From Streptomyces hygroscopicus subsp. hygroscopicus (GTDB lineage: Bacteria > Actinomycetota > Actinomycetes > Streptomycetales > Streptomycetaceae), in the NCBI RefSeq assembly GCF_030269125.1, contig NZ_BSSM01000001.1:434001-498000 (forward strand): a DNA stretch of 64,000 nt, written 5' to 3'. Made by a program: the position numbers and the translations under genes. A model generated the notes under the pieces. It did no database searches, was not told the DNA's origin, and saw only the letters and a program-made list of their open reading frames with translations. Below, piece by piece: positions 33,790-43,714 of the stretch (position 1 is its first letter; every line of letters starts with the position of its first letter).

Positions 33790-34854
33790 GTGCACGGAGA
33801 GTACAAGGTGCCCGGCGGCAAGCTCGTCGTCGTGGACGTGGAGACGGACGGCGGCGTGCTGCGCGACGTCCGGGTGGCGGGCGACTTCTTCCTGGAGCCG
33901 GACGAGGCGCTGGACGCGGTGAACGGCGCGCTGGAGGGCGCCCCGGCGGGCACCGACGCGGCCGGGCTCGCCGCGCGGATCGAGGCGGCGCTGCCCGCGG
34001 GCACGGTGATGTACGGGCTGACGGCGGAGGGCATCGCCATCGCGGTGCGCCGGGCGCTGGCGCACGCCACCGACTGGACCGACTACGACTGGCAGTTGAT
34101 CCACGAGGGCCCCCAGTCCCCGGCCCTGCACATGGCGCTCGACGAGGTGCTGACCGCCGAGGTGGCCGCGGGCCGGCGCCCGCCGACGCTGCGCGTGTGG
34201 GAGTGGGGCGCCCCCGCGGTGATCATCGGCAGCTTCCAGTCGCTGCGCAACGAGGTGGACCCGCACGGCGCCGCCCGCCACGGCATCGAGGTGGTGCGCC
34301 GGATCTCCGGCGGCGGCGCGATGTTCGTGGAGCCCGGCAACACCATCACGTACTCCCTCTCGGTGCCCGAGGCCCTGGTGCACGGCCTGTCCTTCCAGGA
34401 CAGCTACGCCTACCTGGACGACTGGGTGCTGGCCGCGCTCGGCGACATGGGCATCCGCGCCTGGTACCAGCCGCTGAACGACATCGCGACCGACCAGGGC
34501 AAGATCGCCGGCGCGGCGCAGAAGCGGGTCGTCGGCCCCGGCGGCGGTCCGGGCGCGGTGCTGCACCACGTGACCATGTCGTACGACATCGACGCCGACA
34601 AGATGACCGAAGTGCTGCGCATCGGCCGGGAGAAGCTGTCCGACAAGGGGACGAGGAGCGCGAAGAAGCGGGTGGATCCGCTGCGCCGGCAGACCGGGCT
34701 GGACCGCGAGACCGTCATCGACCGCATGATCGACTCCTTCCGCGGCCGCTACGGACTCGCGCCGGGCAAGGTGACGGACGAGGAACTCGCGCGGGCGCGG
34801 GAACTGGCGCGGACGAAGTTCACGGCCGAGGAGTGGACCGCCCGGGTGCCCTGA
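33790..34854 (+). CDS. lplA: Lipoate--protein ligase with N-terminal accessory domain
   Basis: A 354-residue ligase. The catalytic BPL/LplA domain covers about residues 95-310: LHMALDEVL, the Arg-Gly-Gly block VVRRISGGGAMFVEPGNTIT, and the catalytic-lysine segment DIATDQGKIAGAAQ. The first about 85 residues (HGEYKVPGGKLVVVDVETDG, then VRVAGDFFLEPDEALDAVNG) match the small accessory domain that is C-terminal in E. coli LplA and a separate LplB protein in Thermoplasma. The domain order is therefore swapped. It activates lipoate with ATP and attaches it to E2 or GcvH lysines. GTG 33790 has a GGAGGG site about 10 bases upstream. It stands alone after a long empty region. Confidence 0.88.
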   Translation: MHGEYKVPGGKLVVVDVETDGGVLRDVRVAGDFFLEPDEALDAVNGALEGAPAGTDAAGLAARIEAALPAGTVMYGLTAEGIAIAVRRALAHATDWTDYDWQLIHEGPQSPALHMALDEVLTAEVAAGRRPPTLRVWEWGAPAVIIGSFQSLRNEVDPHGAARHGIEVVRRISGGGAMFVEPGNTITYSLSVPEALVHGLSFQDSYAYLDDWVLAALGDMGIRAWYQPLNDIATDQGKIAGAAQKRVVGPGGGPGAVLHHVTMSYDIDADKMTEVLRIGREKLSDKGTRSAKKRVDPLRRQTGLDRETVIDRMIDSFRGRYGLAPGKVTDEELARARELARTKFTAEEWTARVP

Positions 34855-35035
34855 CCGTTCCCTGACGGACGGCACGCTTCAGGACCGGGTCAAGGCATGC
34901 CCATGCCCCGGCCAAACCCGTGTATGAGTTCCGTGCACGTCCAGGTCACCGGCCCCGACAAAGCCGGATTTGCCCCGCCGCCCGCTGGCTACCGTGGTCG
35001 GGCCTGAATCGGCCACGCACGACCACGGGGAAGAG

Positions 35036-35557
35036 GTGACGGCGGTGGCGGCGCCGATACGTTCACGCCTGCTCGATTTCCTGGAGCCGGAGCCGGGACC
35101 TCCGGGGGGAGCCTGCCCGGAAGACGGTCCCCGCCCGCGACGTTCGGCCCTGCTGGACCTCGCCGAGTCCGCCCCTCCCCCGCCCCCGGCCGCCGACGGC
35201 CGGCCGGGCCCCCGGCCGGGCGTGCCGCCGTACCACACGCCGGTGTGCGTGCCGGCGCATCCGCGCTCCGTCGCCGGGACCGGCACCGACGGCCGCCCCG
35301 CCCGCGTGCCGTTCATCGTCGTGGAACTCTTCGCACACCCCGCGCGGGGCACGGTCGCCTTCGCCTTCACCTCCCCGGCGAAGCTGGCGGCGGCGCTCGG
35401 CGACGCGCAGCCGTGGGTGGCCGGGTCGCTCGGGCCGCTGGCCGAGGAGATGGGCGGACGGGGCGTCACCGTCCTGCTCGATCCGCGCGTCGCGCCCGGG
35501 GAGTCCAACTGGCGGCCCGAGGACCTGGCCGCCCTCGCACAGGAGGTGCGCCGGTGA
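35036..35557 (+). CDS. SAV_915/SseB-like hypothetical protein
   Basis: A 173-residue protein whose C-terminal about 90 residues (RVPFIVVELFAHPARGTVAF, SPAKLAAALGDAQPWV, RGVTVLLDPRVAPGE) resemble the SseB-like domain seen in small streptomycete proteins of the SAV_915 type. The N-terminal half is Pro-rich and probably disordered. GTG 35036 is chosen for its GGGGA site; TTG 34970 would add 22 unconserved residues. It is the first of four overlapping genes; the next starts inside its stop codon (GTGA). SseB-like domains often accompany type VII secretion genes in actinobacteria, which fits the WXG proteins that follow. Confidence 0.72.
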   Translation: MTAVAAPIRSRLLDFLEPEPGPPGGACPEDGPRPRRSALLDLAESAPPPPPAADGRPGPRPGVPPYHTPVCVPAHPRSVAGTGTDGRPARVPFIVVELFAHPARGTVAFAFTSPAKLAAALGDAQPWVAGSLGPLAEEMGGRGVTVLLDPRVAPGESNWRPEDLAALAQEVRR

Positions 35558-35856
35558 CGGCCGACTTCAAGGTCATCTACGAGGACCTCACGGGGCTCGC
35601 CAAGGCCTTCCACGACCAGGCGGGCGACTACCGCAAGCTCGCCCCTGACGTGTCCCCGGCCGTCGTCAGCGGCGGCGACCCGGCGCTGGACTCGGCGATC
35701 AAGGAGGTCGCCGACCTCATCATCGCGCTGCACACCGGGCTCGCCGACCGCATGGACGACCACGGCGACAAGGCCGGGTACGCGCGCGACTCCTTCCACC
35801 GGCACGACGTGGACGTCCACGGCGTCTTCGAGGACCTGACGGAGGGTCTGGACTGA
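35554..35856 (+). CDS. Small WXG100-like/DUF6317-type helical protein
   Basis: A 100-residue helical protein without cysteines: KVIYEDLTGLAKAFHDQAGD, ALDSAIKEVADLIIALHTGL, and a C-terminal FHRHDVDVHGVFEDLTEGLD. Length and the two-helix pattern are typical of the ESAT-6/WXG100 superfamily or its chaperone-like partners, although the W-x-G itself is absent. GTG 35554 overlaps the previous stop, and its own stop overlaps the ATG of the large WXG protein, so all are made together. It is probably the partner or targeting factor of the next product. Confidence 0.75.
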   Translation: MTADFKVIYEDLTGLAKAFHDQAGDYRKLAPDVSPAVVSGGDPALDSAIKEVADLIIALHTGLADRMDDHGDKAGYARDSFHRHDVDVHGVFEDLTEGLD

Positions 35857-37154
35857 TGGGCGACAGCTGGGTCGGCGGCGACATCGGGGGGCTGCACACC
35901 ATGGCCACCACGTACAAGAACGCCAAGGACAAGCTCGACGACGTGGTGAAGCCGCTGAGCACGGCGGTCGAGAAGCTGGCGAGCGACGCGAGCTGGAAGG
36001 GCGAGGCGGCCGAGACGTTCCGCGGCAAGTGGAGCGAGGACGAGATCACGGCCGGCGGCTTCGCCGAGCTGGTGCACCAGGCGGGCACCATCCTGGGCAC
36101 CCTCGCCGACGCGCTGACCACCTGTGAGACGTCCCTGCAGAACGCGGAGCACACGGCGTCCCGCCAGGGCGTGGTCTGCGACGCCAAGGGCGCCCCGCAG
36201 CCGATCATGACGGCGAACCCGCCGAGCGCGGACGACCGGAAGACCATCTCCGCGATGAACGAGTACGCGAAGGTGCGCGACCGGATCCTGCACACCGCGC
36301 AGCACGCGCGCATCGAGGCGGCCCAGCAGCTGTCGGACCTGTACGACCAGGTGACGTCGAAGGACAGCTCGGTGTCCACCGGCGACAAGGTCACCATCGC
36401 GGACTATCTGCGCGGCCTGTACGCGTACGACGCCGAGGACGCCCGCGCCGGCGGCGAGAAGGCGCGCGCCCAGCTGGACGACGCCAAGCAGGCGGCGCAG
36501 GACGCCAAGAAGGAACTGCGCGCCGAGCGCAAGGCGTACCAGAAGGCGGGCAAGGCGCTGCCCAAGGACCTGCCCGCCAAGGGCGCGTACAAGGACGCGC
36601 TCACCAAGGTCGACGACCTGGAGGACGCCATCGCGCGCGCGGAGAACGGCAGCACCAAGCTGCCGTACGACCGTGCGCTCAATGTGAAGCTGGCCGACGC
36701 GGCGGATCTGCTGCGCGCCGGCAAGAGCCTGGAAACGGTGCCGGACTTCCTGAAGGAGATCCCGGTGCTGGACGTCGCCGCGGCCGGTGCGTGCGGTCTG
36801 CTGGAGGCGTCCGACGACCACGACAAGGGCTGGTCGTGGCAGAAGTCGATCGCGGTCGACGGCGGCGCCAACATCGCGGGGCTCGCGGCCGGTACGGCCA
36901 TCACCGCGGGCCTGGTGGCCGCCGCGCCCGTCGATGTGCCCGTCGCGGTGGTGGCCGGGGTCGGCGGGGCCGTGGTGATCGGCGCGACCGGCATCATCGA
37001 CCACTCCTTCCACGAGCACTGGAGCGAGGACATCCACGACCACGGCGTGGTGGGCGGCATCCTGACCGGTTCCGGGCACGTGCTGTCCAAGACCGGCGAC
37101 GACTTCGTACGACTGAAAGACGATGTGTGGCATGGCATCAAGAGCATCTTCTGA
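35856..37154 (+). CDS. Large WXG100-type protein with hydrophobic C-terminal region
   Basis: A 432-residue protein. The first about 100 residues form a WXG100 domain, with the motif in ASDASWKGEAAETF (about residue 45-58). A long charged coiled coil follows (ARAGGEKARAQLDDAKQAAQ, AQDAKKELRAERKAYQKAG). The C-terminal 120 residues contain Gly/Ala-rich hydrophobic segments (NIAGLAAGTAITAGLVAAA, VAVVAGVGGAVVIGATGII) and an end DDFVRLKDDVWHGIKSIF. The architecture is that of LXG/WXG-type secreted effectors with a glycine-zipper, membrane-active tail. No enzymatic toxin domain is recognisable. A membrane protein gene overlaps its 3' end. No EccC or other secretion-machine gene lies in the window. 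Confidence 0.8.
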   Translation: MGDSWVGGDIGGLHTMATTYKNAKDKLDDVVKPLSTAVEKLASDASWKGEAAETFRGKWSEDEITAGGFAELVHQAGTILGTLADALTTCETSLQNAEHTASRQGVVCDAKGAPQPIMTANPPSADDRKTISAMNEYAKVRDRILHTAQHARIEAAQQLSDLYDQVTSKDSSVSTGDKVTIADYLRGLYAYDAEDARAGGEKARAQLDDAKQAAQDAKKELRAERKAYQKAGKALPKDLPAKGAYKDALTKVDDLEDAIARAENGSTKLPYDRALNVKLADAADLLRAGKSLETVPDFLKEIPVLDVAAAGACGLLEASDDHDKGWSWQKSIAVDGGANIAGLAAGTAITAGLVAAAPVDVPVAVVAGVGGAVVIGATGIIDHSFHEHWSEDIHDHGVVGGILTGSGHVLSKTGDDFVRLKDDVWHGIKSIF

Positions 37155-37680
37155 GGCCGCGGCCTCCCCGGCGCCCGCGCGGATCCCCGAGCTGCCGGGG
37201 CTCGGCACCACCTGGTACCGGCGCGGCCCGCGCTACTGGCTGCGCCGCACGGTCAACGCCCTGTTCCTGCTCACCGTCCTGGCGTTCTTCTGCTACATCG
37301 CGCTCGTCCTGTATTCGGGTGCCCCGCGCACCTATCTGCCGCGGGGCATGCGCACGGGATGGGACGTGACGCAGGCGGTGGCATCCTGCGTGGCCCTGGT
37401 GTGGGGCTGGACGAAGCAGCGCCGGAGCCACCGCGAGGCGCTCCTCGCCCCTCCCTCCCCCGGTCGGGTCGCGGGGGCCAGACGCGACGGCAAGAGGCGG
37501 GTCCCCGGCCTGGTCGCCCTCGGCCGCGGGCTCCTCCTCCTCGCCGCGCCCCTCATGCCCATGCTGGCGGCCTGGTGCGTCGGGTGGTTCCTGGCCCTCC
37601 TCACCGTCCGCGAATACCCCACCGAGGTCGGCGCCCGCCGCTGGCTGGAGGCGCAAACCGGGCGGAGCGGTACGTCGTGA
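37123..37680 (+). CDS. Small polytopic membrane protein, possible partner of the WXG protein
   Basis: About 182-185 residues; ATG 37123 or ATG 37132 both lie inside the end of the WXG gene, an overlap of 23-32 bases. Hydrophobic helices are NALFLLTVLAFFCYIALVLY, TQAVASCVALVWGW, GLVALGRGLLLLAAPLMPML and WCVGWFLALLTV, with a basic cytosolic loop (KQRRSHRE, RRDGKRR). No family recognised. The tight overlap with a putative membrane-active WXG effector suggests an immunity or assembly protein, by analogy with LXG toxin operons; this is inference only. Confidence 0.75.
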   Translation: MCGMASRASSEAAASPAPARIPELPGLGTTWYRRGPRYWLRRTVNALFLLTVLAFFCYIALVLYSGAPRTYLPRGMRTGWDVTQAVASCVALVWGWTKQRRSHREALLAPPSPGRVAGARRDGKRRVPGLVALGRGLLLLAAPLMPMLAAWCVGWFLALLTVREYPTEVGARRWLEAQTGRSGTS

Positions 37681-37776
37681 GCGCGTGCCCGTGATCGCGC
37701 GAGCACCCTGCGAGTTCGTGCTTCCGCCGTACGGACAGCCGTGTGACACTGTCGTCCCCGTCCCCCCTCCCACGAG

Positions 37777-38469
37777 ATGTGCGCCGTGCGTTCTCTGCCC
37801 CTGCCGCTCGCCCTCACCGCCCGGCTGACCCCGGTCGCCGCCCTCGCCTGCGCCGGGTGGGTGCTGTCCGCCGGCCCCGCCGCGCCACAGACGTCGGCCT
37901 CCGGGCACCGGGCCGAGGCGAGCACGCCCGACACGTCGTCCGCCGCGCCCTCGACCCCGGCGGCCCCGAAGCAGTACTCCACCGCGCCCTCCCCCTGCTC
38001 CGCCGTGCCCGCCTCGACCGTCAAGGACCTGGTGCCCGGCGCGAAGCCGGCCGGCAAGGAGATCCCCTCGACCGACCCGAAGCTGCGCCGCACCTGCTCC
38101 TGGAACGCCCTGCACGGCTACGCGTACCACTGGCTCGACGTCTCCTACGAGATCAGCGGCTCCGAGCAGGAGGCGAAGCAGGAGTTCCAGCAGCAGGTGA
38201 GCAGGAAGAGCGGCGGCGGCACGGTACCGGGTCTCGGGGACGGCGCGTACTCCGTCGTCGGTCTCTCCACCGAGGACAAGCAGCAGACCCGCGAGGGCGT
38301 GGTGATGGCGCGCGTCTCCAACGCCGTCGTGGTGGTGACGTACAGCGGCAGCGACTTCGAGACCAAGAAGGCGCCGGGGACGGACGAGATCAACACCGGG
38401 GCCATCCGGGTGGCGCGGGCAGCGGTCGGGGGGCTCGGGGGCGGGCGGTCCGGGTCCGGTTCCGGCTGA
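37777..38469 (+). CDS. Secreted DUF3558-like protein
   Basis: A 230-residue exported protein. The N-terminus (VRSLPLPLALTARLTPVAAL) is a signal peptide; a Cys follows in ALACAGWVLSAG, but the lipobox is imperfect. After a Ser/Thr/Pro linker comes a DUF3558-type domain with one cysteine pair (PSPCSAVPASTVKDLVPGAK and RRTCSWNAL), VSYEISGSEQEAKQEFQQQV, and a Gly-rich end. DUF3558 proteins are small extracytoplasmic lipoproteins of unknown function. The start may be ATG 37777 or the GTG three codons on. It converges with the NCS1 permease gene, 26 bases away. Confidence 0.78.
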   Translation: MCAVRSLPLPLALTARLTPVAALACAGWVLSAGPAAPQTSASGHRAEASTPDTSSAAPSTPAAPKQYSTAPSPCSAVPASTVKDLVPGAKPAGKEIPSTDPKLRRTCSWNALHGYAYHWLDVSYEISGSEQEAKQEFQQQVSRKSGGGTVPGLGDGAYSVVGLSTEDKQQTREGVVMARVSNAVVVVTYSGSDFETKKAPGTDEINTGAIRVARAAVGGLGGGRSGSGSG

Positions 38470-38495
38470 TCGCCGCGCCCGCCCCCGAGCGCGGC

Positions 38496-40025
<1,530 letters not shown>

Positions 40026-40080
40026 GGGCGGGCCCCAATCGGGAGACGAGGTGGGTCGGCGAAGGCCGTGCGGGCACCAG

Positions 40081-40108
40081 CCCCTCCCCGCGGGGAGACG
40101 GGGAGGGG
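40081..40108 (-). terminator. Intra-operon hairpin upstream of the permease
   Basis: A perfect 10-bp inverted repeat (CCCCTCCCCG at 40081-40090, CGGGGAGGGG at 40099-40108) with an 8-base loop lies between the LLM gene and the permease. No T-run follows. It could attenuate transcription into the permease or end the LLM transcript. A second palindromic G/C block (GGCCCCCC/GGGGGG) lies at 40133-40147. Confidence 0.5.
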
Positions 40109-40177
40109 TGACCAGGGGTGGGGGGTTGGGGTGGCCCCCCGGGGGGACCGGACGAGGGGACGGAACGGGCCTGGGGG

Positions 40178-41200
40178 TCAGGAGCCGACGGCCGGGATCA
40201 CCTGCGTGCCGTAGGCGTCGATGGTGGCCTCCTGCGCGTCGTGCATGTCGTACAGCGCGAACTGGTCGACGCCCAGGGCGCGGAGCGCGTTCAGTTTCTC
40301 GATGTGCCGTTCGGCCGGCCCGATGAGGCAGAACCGGTCCACGATCTCGTCGGGCACGAACTCGGTGTCGGGGTTGCCGCTGCGCCCGTGGTGGGCGTAG
40401 TCGTAGCCCTGGCGGGCCTTGATGTAGTCGGTCAGTTCCTCCGGGACCTGCGCGGAGTGCTCGCCGTACTTGGCGACCAGGTCGGCCACGTGGTTGCCGA
40501 CCATGCCGCCGAACCAGCGGCACTGGTCGCGGGCGTGGGCGAGTGCCTCGGGCGAGTCGTCCGCGGTGACGTACGCCGGGGCGGCCACGCAGACGGTGAC
40601 CTCGTCGGGGTCGCGGCCGGCCGCCCGCGCCGCGTCCTTGACGGCCTTCACCATGTACTCGGTGAGGTAGAGGTCGGCCAGCTGGAGGATGAAGCCGTCG
40701 GCCTCCTCGCCGGTCATCTTCAGCGCCTTGGGGCCGTACGCGGCCATCCAGACGGGGAGCCGGGCACCGGGGCGCACCCACGGGAACGCGACGACCGTGC
40801 CGCCGCCGAGGTCGGCGGGGTCGCCCCGGCCGAGGGCGCGGATCACCTTCATGGCCTCGCTGATGCGCGCGAGGGTGTTGGGCCTGCGGCCCGCGACCCG
40901 CATCGCGGAGTCGCCGCGGCCGATGCCGCACACGGTGCGGTTGCCGAACATGTCGTTGAGGGTGGCGAAGGTGGAGGCGGTGACCTCCGGGGTCCGGGTG
41001 GACGGGTTGGTGACCATCGGCCCGACCGTCAACCGCTCTGTCCGCGCGAGGATCTGGCTGTAGATCACGAACGGTTCCTGCCACAGCACGGCGGAGTCGA
41101 AGGTCCAGCCGTAGCGGAAGCCGTTGCGTTCGGCCCGTTGCATGAGCTGGATGACGCGGGAGGCCGGCGGGTCGGTCTGCAGGACGAGTCCGAAGTCCAT
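40178..41200 (-). CDS. LLM-class flavin/F420-dependent oxidoreductase (TIGR03842-like)
   Basis: A 340-residue luciferase-like monooxygenase-fold protein. N-terminus MDFGLVLQTDPPASRVIQLM, then FRYGWTFDSAVLWQEPFVI, VGPMVTNPSTRTPEVTASTF, VCGIGRGDSAMRVAGRRP and MAAYGPKALKMTGEEADGFI. This matches the LLM subfamily that travels with dihydropyrimidinase genes. It starts 11 bases after the dihydropyrimidinase stop. It may oxidise or reduce a pyrimidine or hydantoin ring, perhaps standing in for the dihydropyrimidine dehydrogenase that I do not see in the window. Cofactor F420 versus FMN cannot be decided from sequence alone. Confidence 0.83.
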   Translation of the reverse strand: MDFGLVLQTDPPASRVIQLMQRAERNGFRYGWTFDSAVLWQEPFVIYSQILARTERLTVGPMVTNPSTRTPEVTASTFATLNDMFGNRTVCGIGRGDSAMRVAGRRPNTLARISEAMKVIRALGRGDPADLGGGTVVAFPWVRPGARLPVWMAAYGPKALKMTGEEADGFILQLADLYLTEYMVKAVKDAARAAGRDPDEVTVCVAAPAYVTADDSPEALAHARDQCRWFGGMVGNHVADLVAKYGEHSAQVPEELTDYIKARQGYDYAHHGRSGNPDTEFVPDEIVDRFCLIGPAERHIEKLNALRALGVDQFALYDMHDAQEATIDAYGTQVIPAVGS

Positions 41201-41211
41201 GGGCGCTGCTC

Positions 41212-42615
41212 CTAGTCGAGGTACTGGCAGGTGGAGCGTGGGGTGTAGACGCCGTGCCCGGCGTGCCCGGTGTACTCCCGCCGGTCGATGACGGTCTCGC
41301 CGCGCGAGAGGACCGTCTCCACCCGGCCGGTGATCCGCCGGCCCTCGTACGCCGAGTAGTCGACGTTCATGTGGTGCGTCCCGGCGGAGATCACCTGCGA
41401 GGCGCCCGGGTCGTAGATCACCACGTCGGCGTCGGCGCCCGGGGCGATGGTGCCCTTCTTCGGGTACAGGCCGAACATCCGCGCCGGGGTGGCGCACGCG
41501 ATCTCGATCCAGCGGCGGCGGGAGATGTGCCCGTCGACGACCGCCTGGTGCAGGAGGTCCATCCGGTTCTCCACGCCCGGCATCCCGTTGGGGATCTTGG
41601 AGAAGTCGCCCCGGCCCAGCTCCTTCTGGCCGCTGAAGCAGAAGGGGCAGTGGTCGGTGGAGACCACCTGGAGGTCGTTGGTGCGCAGGCCCCGCCAGAG
41701 CGCCGCCTGGTGCTCCTTGGGCCGCAGGGGCGTCGAGCACACGTACTTGGCGCCCTCGAAGCCGGGCTCGGCGAGGTTGTCGGTGGACAGGAAGAGGTAC
41801 TGCGGGCAGGTCTCGCCGAACACGTTCAGACCGTCGTCGCGGGCCCGCGCCAGCTCGGCGAGCGCCTCCGCCGCCGAGACGTGCACGACGTACAGCGGCG
41901 CGCCGGCGACCTGGGCGAGCCGGATGGCGCGGTGGGTGGCCTCGGCCTCCAGCAGCGCCTTGCGGACCTCGCCGTGGTAGCGCGGGTCCCGCTCACCGCG
42001 GGCGAGGGCCTGTTCGACCAGGACGTCGATGGCGATGCCGTTCTCGGCGTGCATCATGATCAGCCCGCCGTTCCCGGCGGCGCGCTGCATGGCGCGCAGG
42101 ATCCGGCCGTCGTCGGAGTAGAACACCCCGGGGTAGGCCATGAACTGCTTGAAGGAGGTCACGCCCTCCTCCACGAGCAGATCCATCTCCTTCAGCGTCT
42201 CCTCGTTCACATCGGAGACGATCATGTGGAAGGCGTAGTCGATCGCGCAGTTGCCCTCCGCCTTCTGGTGCCAGGCGTCCAGTCCCTCGCGCAGGGTGTG
42301 GCCGACGCTCTGGACGGCAAAGTCCACGATCGTGGTCGTACCGCCCCAGGCGGCGGCGCGGGTGCCGGTCTCGAAGGTGTCGGAGGCGTAGGTGCCGCCG
42401 AAGGGCATCTCCATGTGGGTGTGGCCGTCGACGCCGCCGGGGATGACGTACTTCCCCGTGGCGTCGATGACGTGGTCGGCGGTGAGCGCTGCGGCGGCGG
42501 GCCCGGCGGATGCCGCGAGGGCGGCGATGCGGCCGTCCTCGATGAGGACGTCGGCGTGGATCTCGTCGGACGCGGTGACGACGAGACCACCGCGGATGAT
42601 TTTTCGGCCGGTCAT
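41212..42615 (-). CDS. hydA: Dihydropyrimidinase (D-hydantoinase)
   Basis: A 467-residue cyclic amidohydrolase. The metal ligands are all visible: VDGHTHMEMPFGG (HxH), the carboxylated lysine in VTSFKQFMAYPG, MHAENG, YVVHVSAAEAL and VSTDHCPFCFSG (Asp). KTIxGG-like residues at the substrate gate are in GMPGVENRMDLLH. It opens 5,6-dihydrouracil, dihydrothymine or hydantoins to N-carbamoyl amino acids. Neighbours are a ureidopropionase homologue (101 bases upstream) and the LLM enzyme and permease downstream. Start MTGRKIIRGG at 42615 is standard for the family. Confidence 0.93.
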   Translation of the reverse strand: MTGRKIIRGGLVVTASDEIHADVLIEDGRIAALAASAGPAAAALTADHVIDATGKYVIPGGVDGHTHMEMPFGGTYASDTFETGTRAAAWGGTTTIVDFAVQSVGHTLREGLDAWHQKAEGNCAIDYAFHMIVSDVNEETLKEMDLLVEEGVTSFKQFMAYPGVFYSDDGRILRAMQRAAGNGGLIMMHAENGIAIDVLVEQALARGERDPRYHGEVRKALLEAEATHRAIRLAQVAGAPLYVVHVSAAEALAELARARDDGLNVFGETCPQYLFLSTDNLAEPGFEGAKYVCSTPLRPKEHQAALWRGLRTNDLQVVSTDHCPFCFSGQKELGRGDFSKIPNGMPGVENRMDLLHQAVVDGHISRRRWIEIACATPARMFGLYPKKGTIAPGADADVVIYDPGASQVISAGTHHMNVDYSAYEGRRITGRVETVLSRGETVIDRREYTGHAGHGVYTPRSTCQYLD

Positions 42616-42716
42616 TGGTCCTCTCTCGTGGTCGGCTGCGGGTGATTCGTGGCGGGTCGCGCCCGCGCGGCGGCAGCCGCGGATCGGCTACGGCCGCGCG
42701 CCCCCTCGGGCGCTTT

Positions 42717-43559
42717 TCACGGAGCCGTCAGCGGGCCGTACGCGCCCGGTGCCCGGTCCCGGTAGAACTGCCAGCGGTCGCGGACCTCGCGGAGTTTCGC
42801 GAGGTCGAGGTCGCGCACGACCAGTTCGGTCTCCTTGTCGCTCGCGACCTCGCCGACGAACTGGGCCTCGGGGTCCACGAAGTAGGTCGTGCCGTAGAAG
42901 TCGTTCTCGCCCAGGTCCTCCACGCCGACCCGGTTGATCGCGCCGACGAAGTACTCGTTGGCGACGGCCGCCGCGGGCTGCTCCAGCTGCCACAGGTACT
43001 TGGACAGGCCGCGGGAGGTCGCCGAGGGGTTGAAGACGATCTCCGCGCCCGCGAGGCCGAGAGCCCGCCAGCCCTCCGGGAAGTGGCGGTCGTAGCAGAT
43101 GTAGACGCCGATCCGGCCGACGGCGGTGTCGAAGACGGGCCAGCCGCTGTTGCCGGGACGGAAGTAGAACTTCTCCCAGAATCCCTGGACCTGGGGGATG
43201 TGGGTCTTGCGGTACTTGCCCAGGTAGGTGCCGTCGGCGTCGATCACGGCGGCGGTGTTGTAGAGGACGCCCGGCTGTTCCTCCTCGTACATCGGCAGGA
43301 TCAGGACGATGCCCAGCGCACGGGCGAGGGACTGGAAGCGCTGGACGGTCGGGCCCTCGGGGATCCGCTCGGCGTAGTCGTAGAACGCCTTGTCCTGGAC
43401 CTGGCAGAAGTAGGGGCCGTAGAACAGCTCCTGGAAGCACAGGACCTGGGCGCCCTGCGCGGCCGCGTCGCGGACCGCCTGCTCGTGGACCTGGATCATG
43501 GATTCCTTGTCGCCGGTCCAGGCGGTCTGGAAGAGGGCGGCACGGATCACTCGGCTCAT
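42717..43559 (-). CDS. Carbon-nitrogen hydrolase, probable beta-ureidopropionase (copy 1)
   Basis: A 280-residue nitrilase-superfamily enzyme. The catalytic triad regions are CFQELFYGPYFC (Glu), KYRKTHIPQ (Lys) and IGVYICYDRHFPEGW (Cys). The second and third blocks match N-carbamoyl-beta-alanine amidohydrolase rather than generic nitrilases. It would hydrolyse N-carbamoyl-beta-alanine or related ureido acids to the amino acid, CO2 and ammonia. The paralogue at 46635-47477 is the same length and very similar, which suggests different substrates (for example beta-alanine and beta-aminoisobutyrate derivatives). ATG 43559 has a GGAG-type site. Confidence 0.9.
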   Translation of the reverse strand: MSRVIRAALFQTAWTGDKESMIQVHEQAVRDAAAQGAQVLCFQELFYGPYFCQVQDKAFYDYAERIPEGPTVQRFQSLARALGIVLILPMYEEEQPGVLYNTAAVIDADGTYLGKYRKTHIPQVQGFWEKFYFRPGNSGWPVFDTAVGRIGVYICYDRHFPEGWRALGLAGAEIVFNPSATSRGLSKYLWQLEQPAAAVANEYFVGAINRVGVEDLGENDFYGTTYFVDPEAQFVGEVASDKETELVVRDLDLAKLREVRDRWQFYRDRAPGAYGPLTAP

Positions 43560-43714
43560 CGGGACCTCCGGTAGCTGGGTGTGCGGTGAGCCTAGGAAGC
43601 GGGCGGGCGGGCTTCGACGGGCAGCGTGTCACGTCCCCGGGCGCTTCGCGTGCCACCGTGTCATGTCTGCGCGGGCCCATGTTTCACCCCCGTTTTCCCA
43701 GGTGATCGCAGGTT

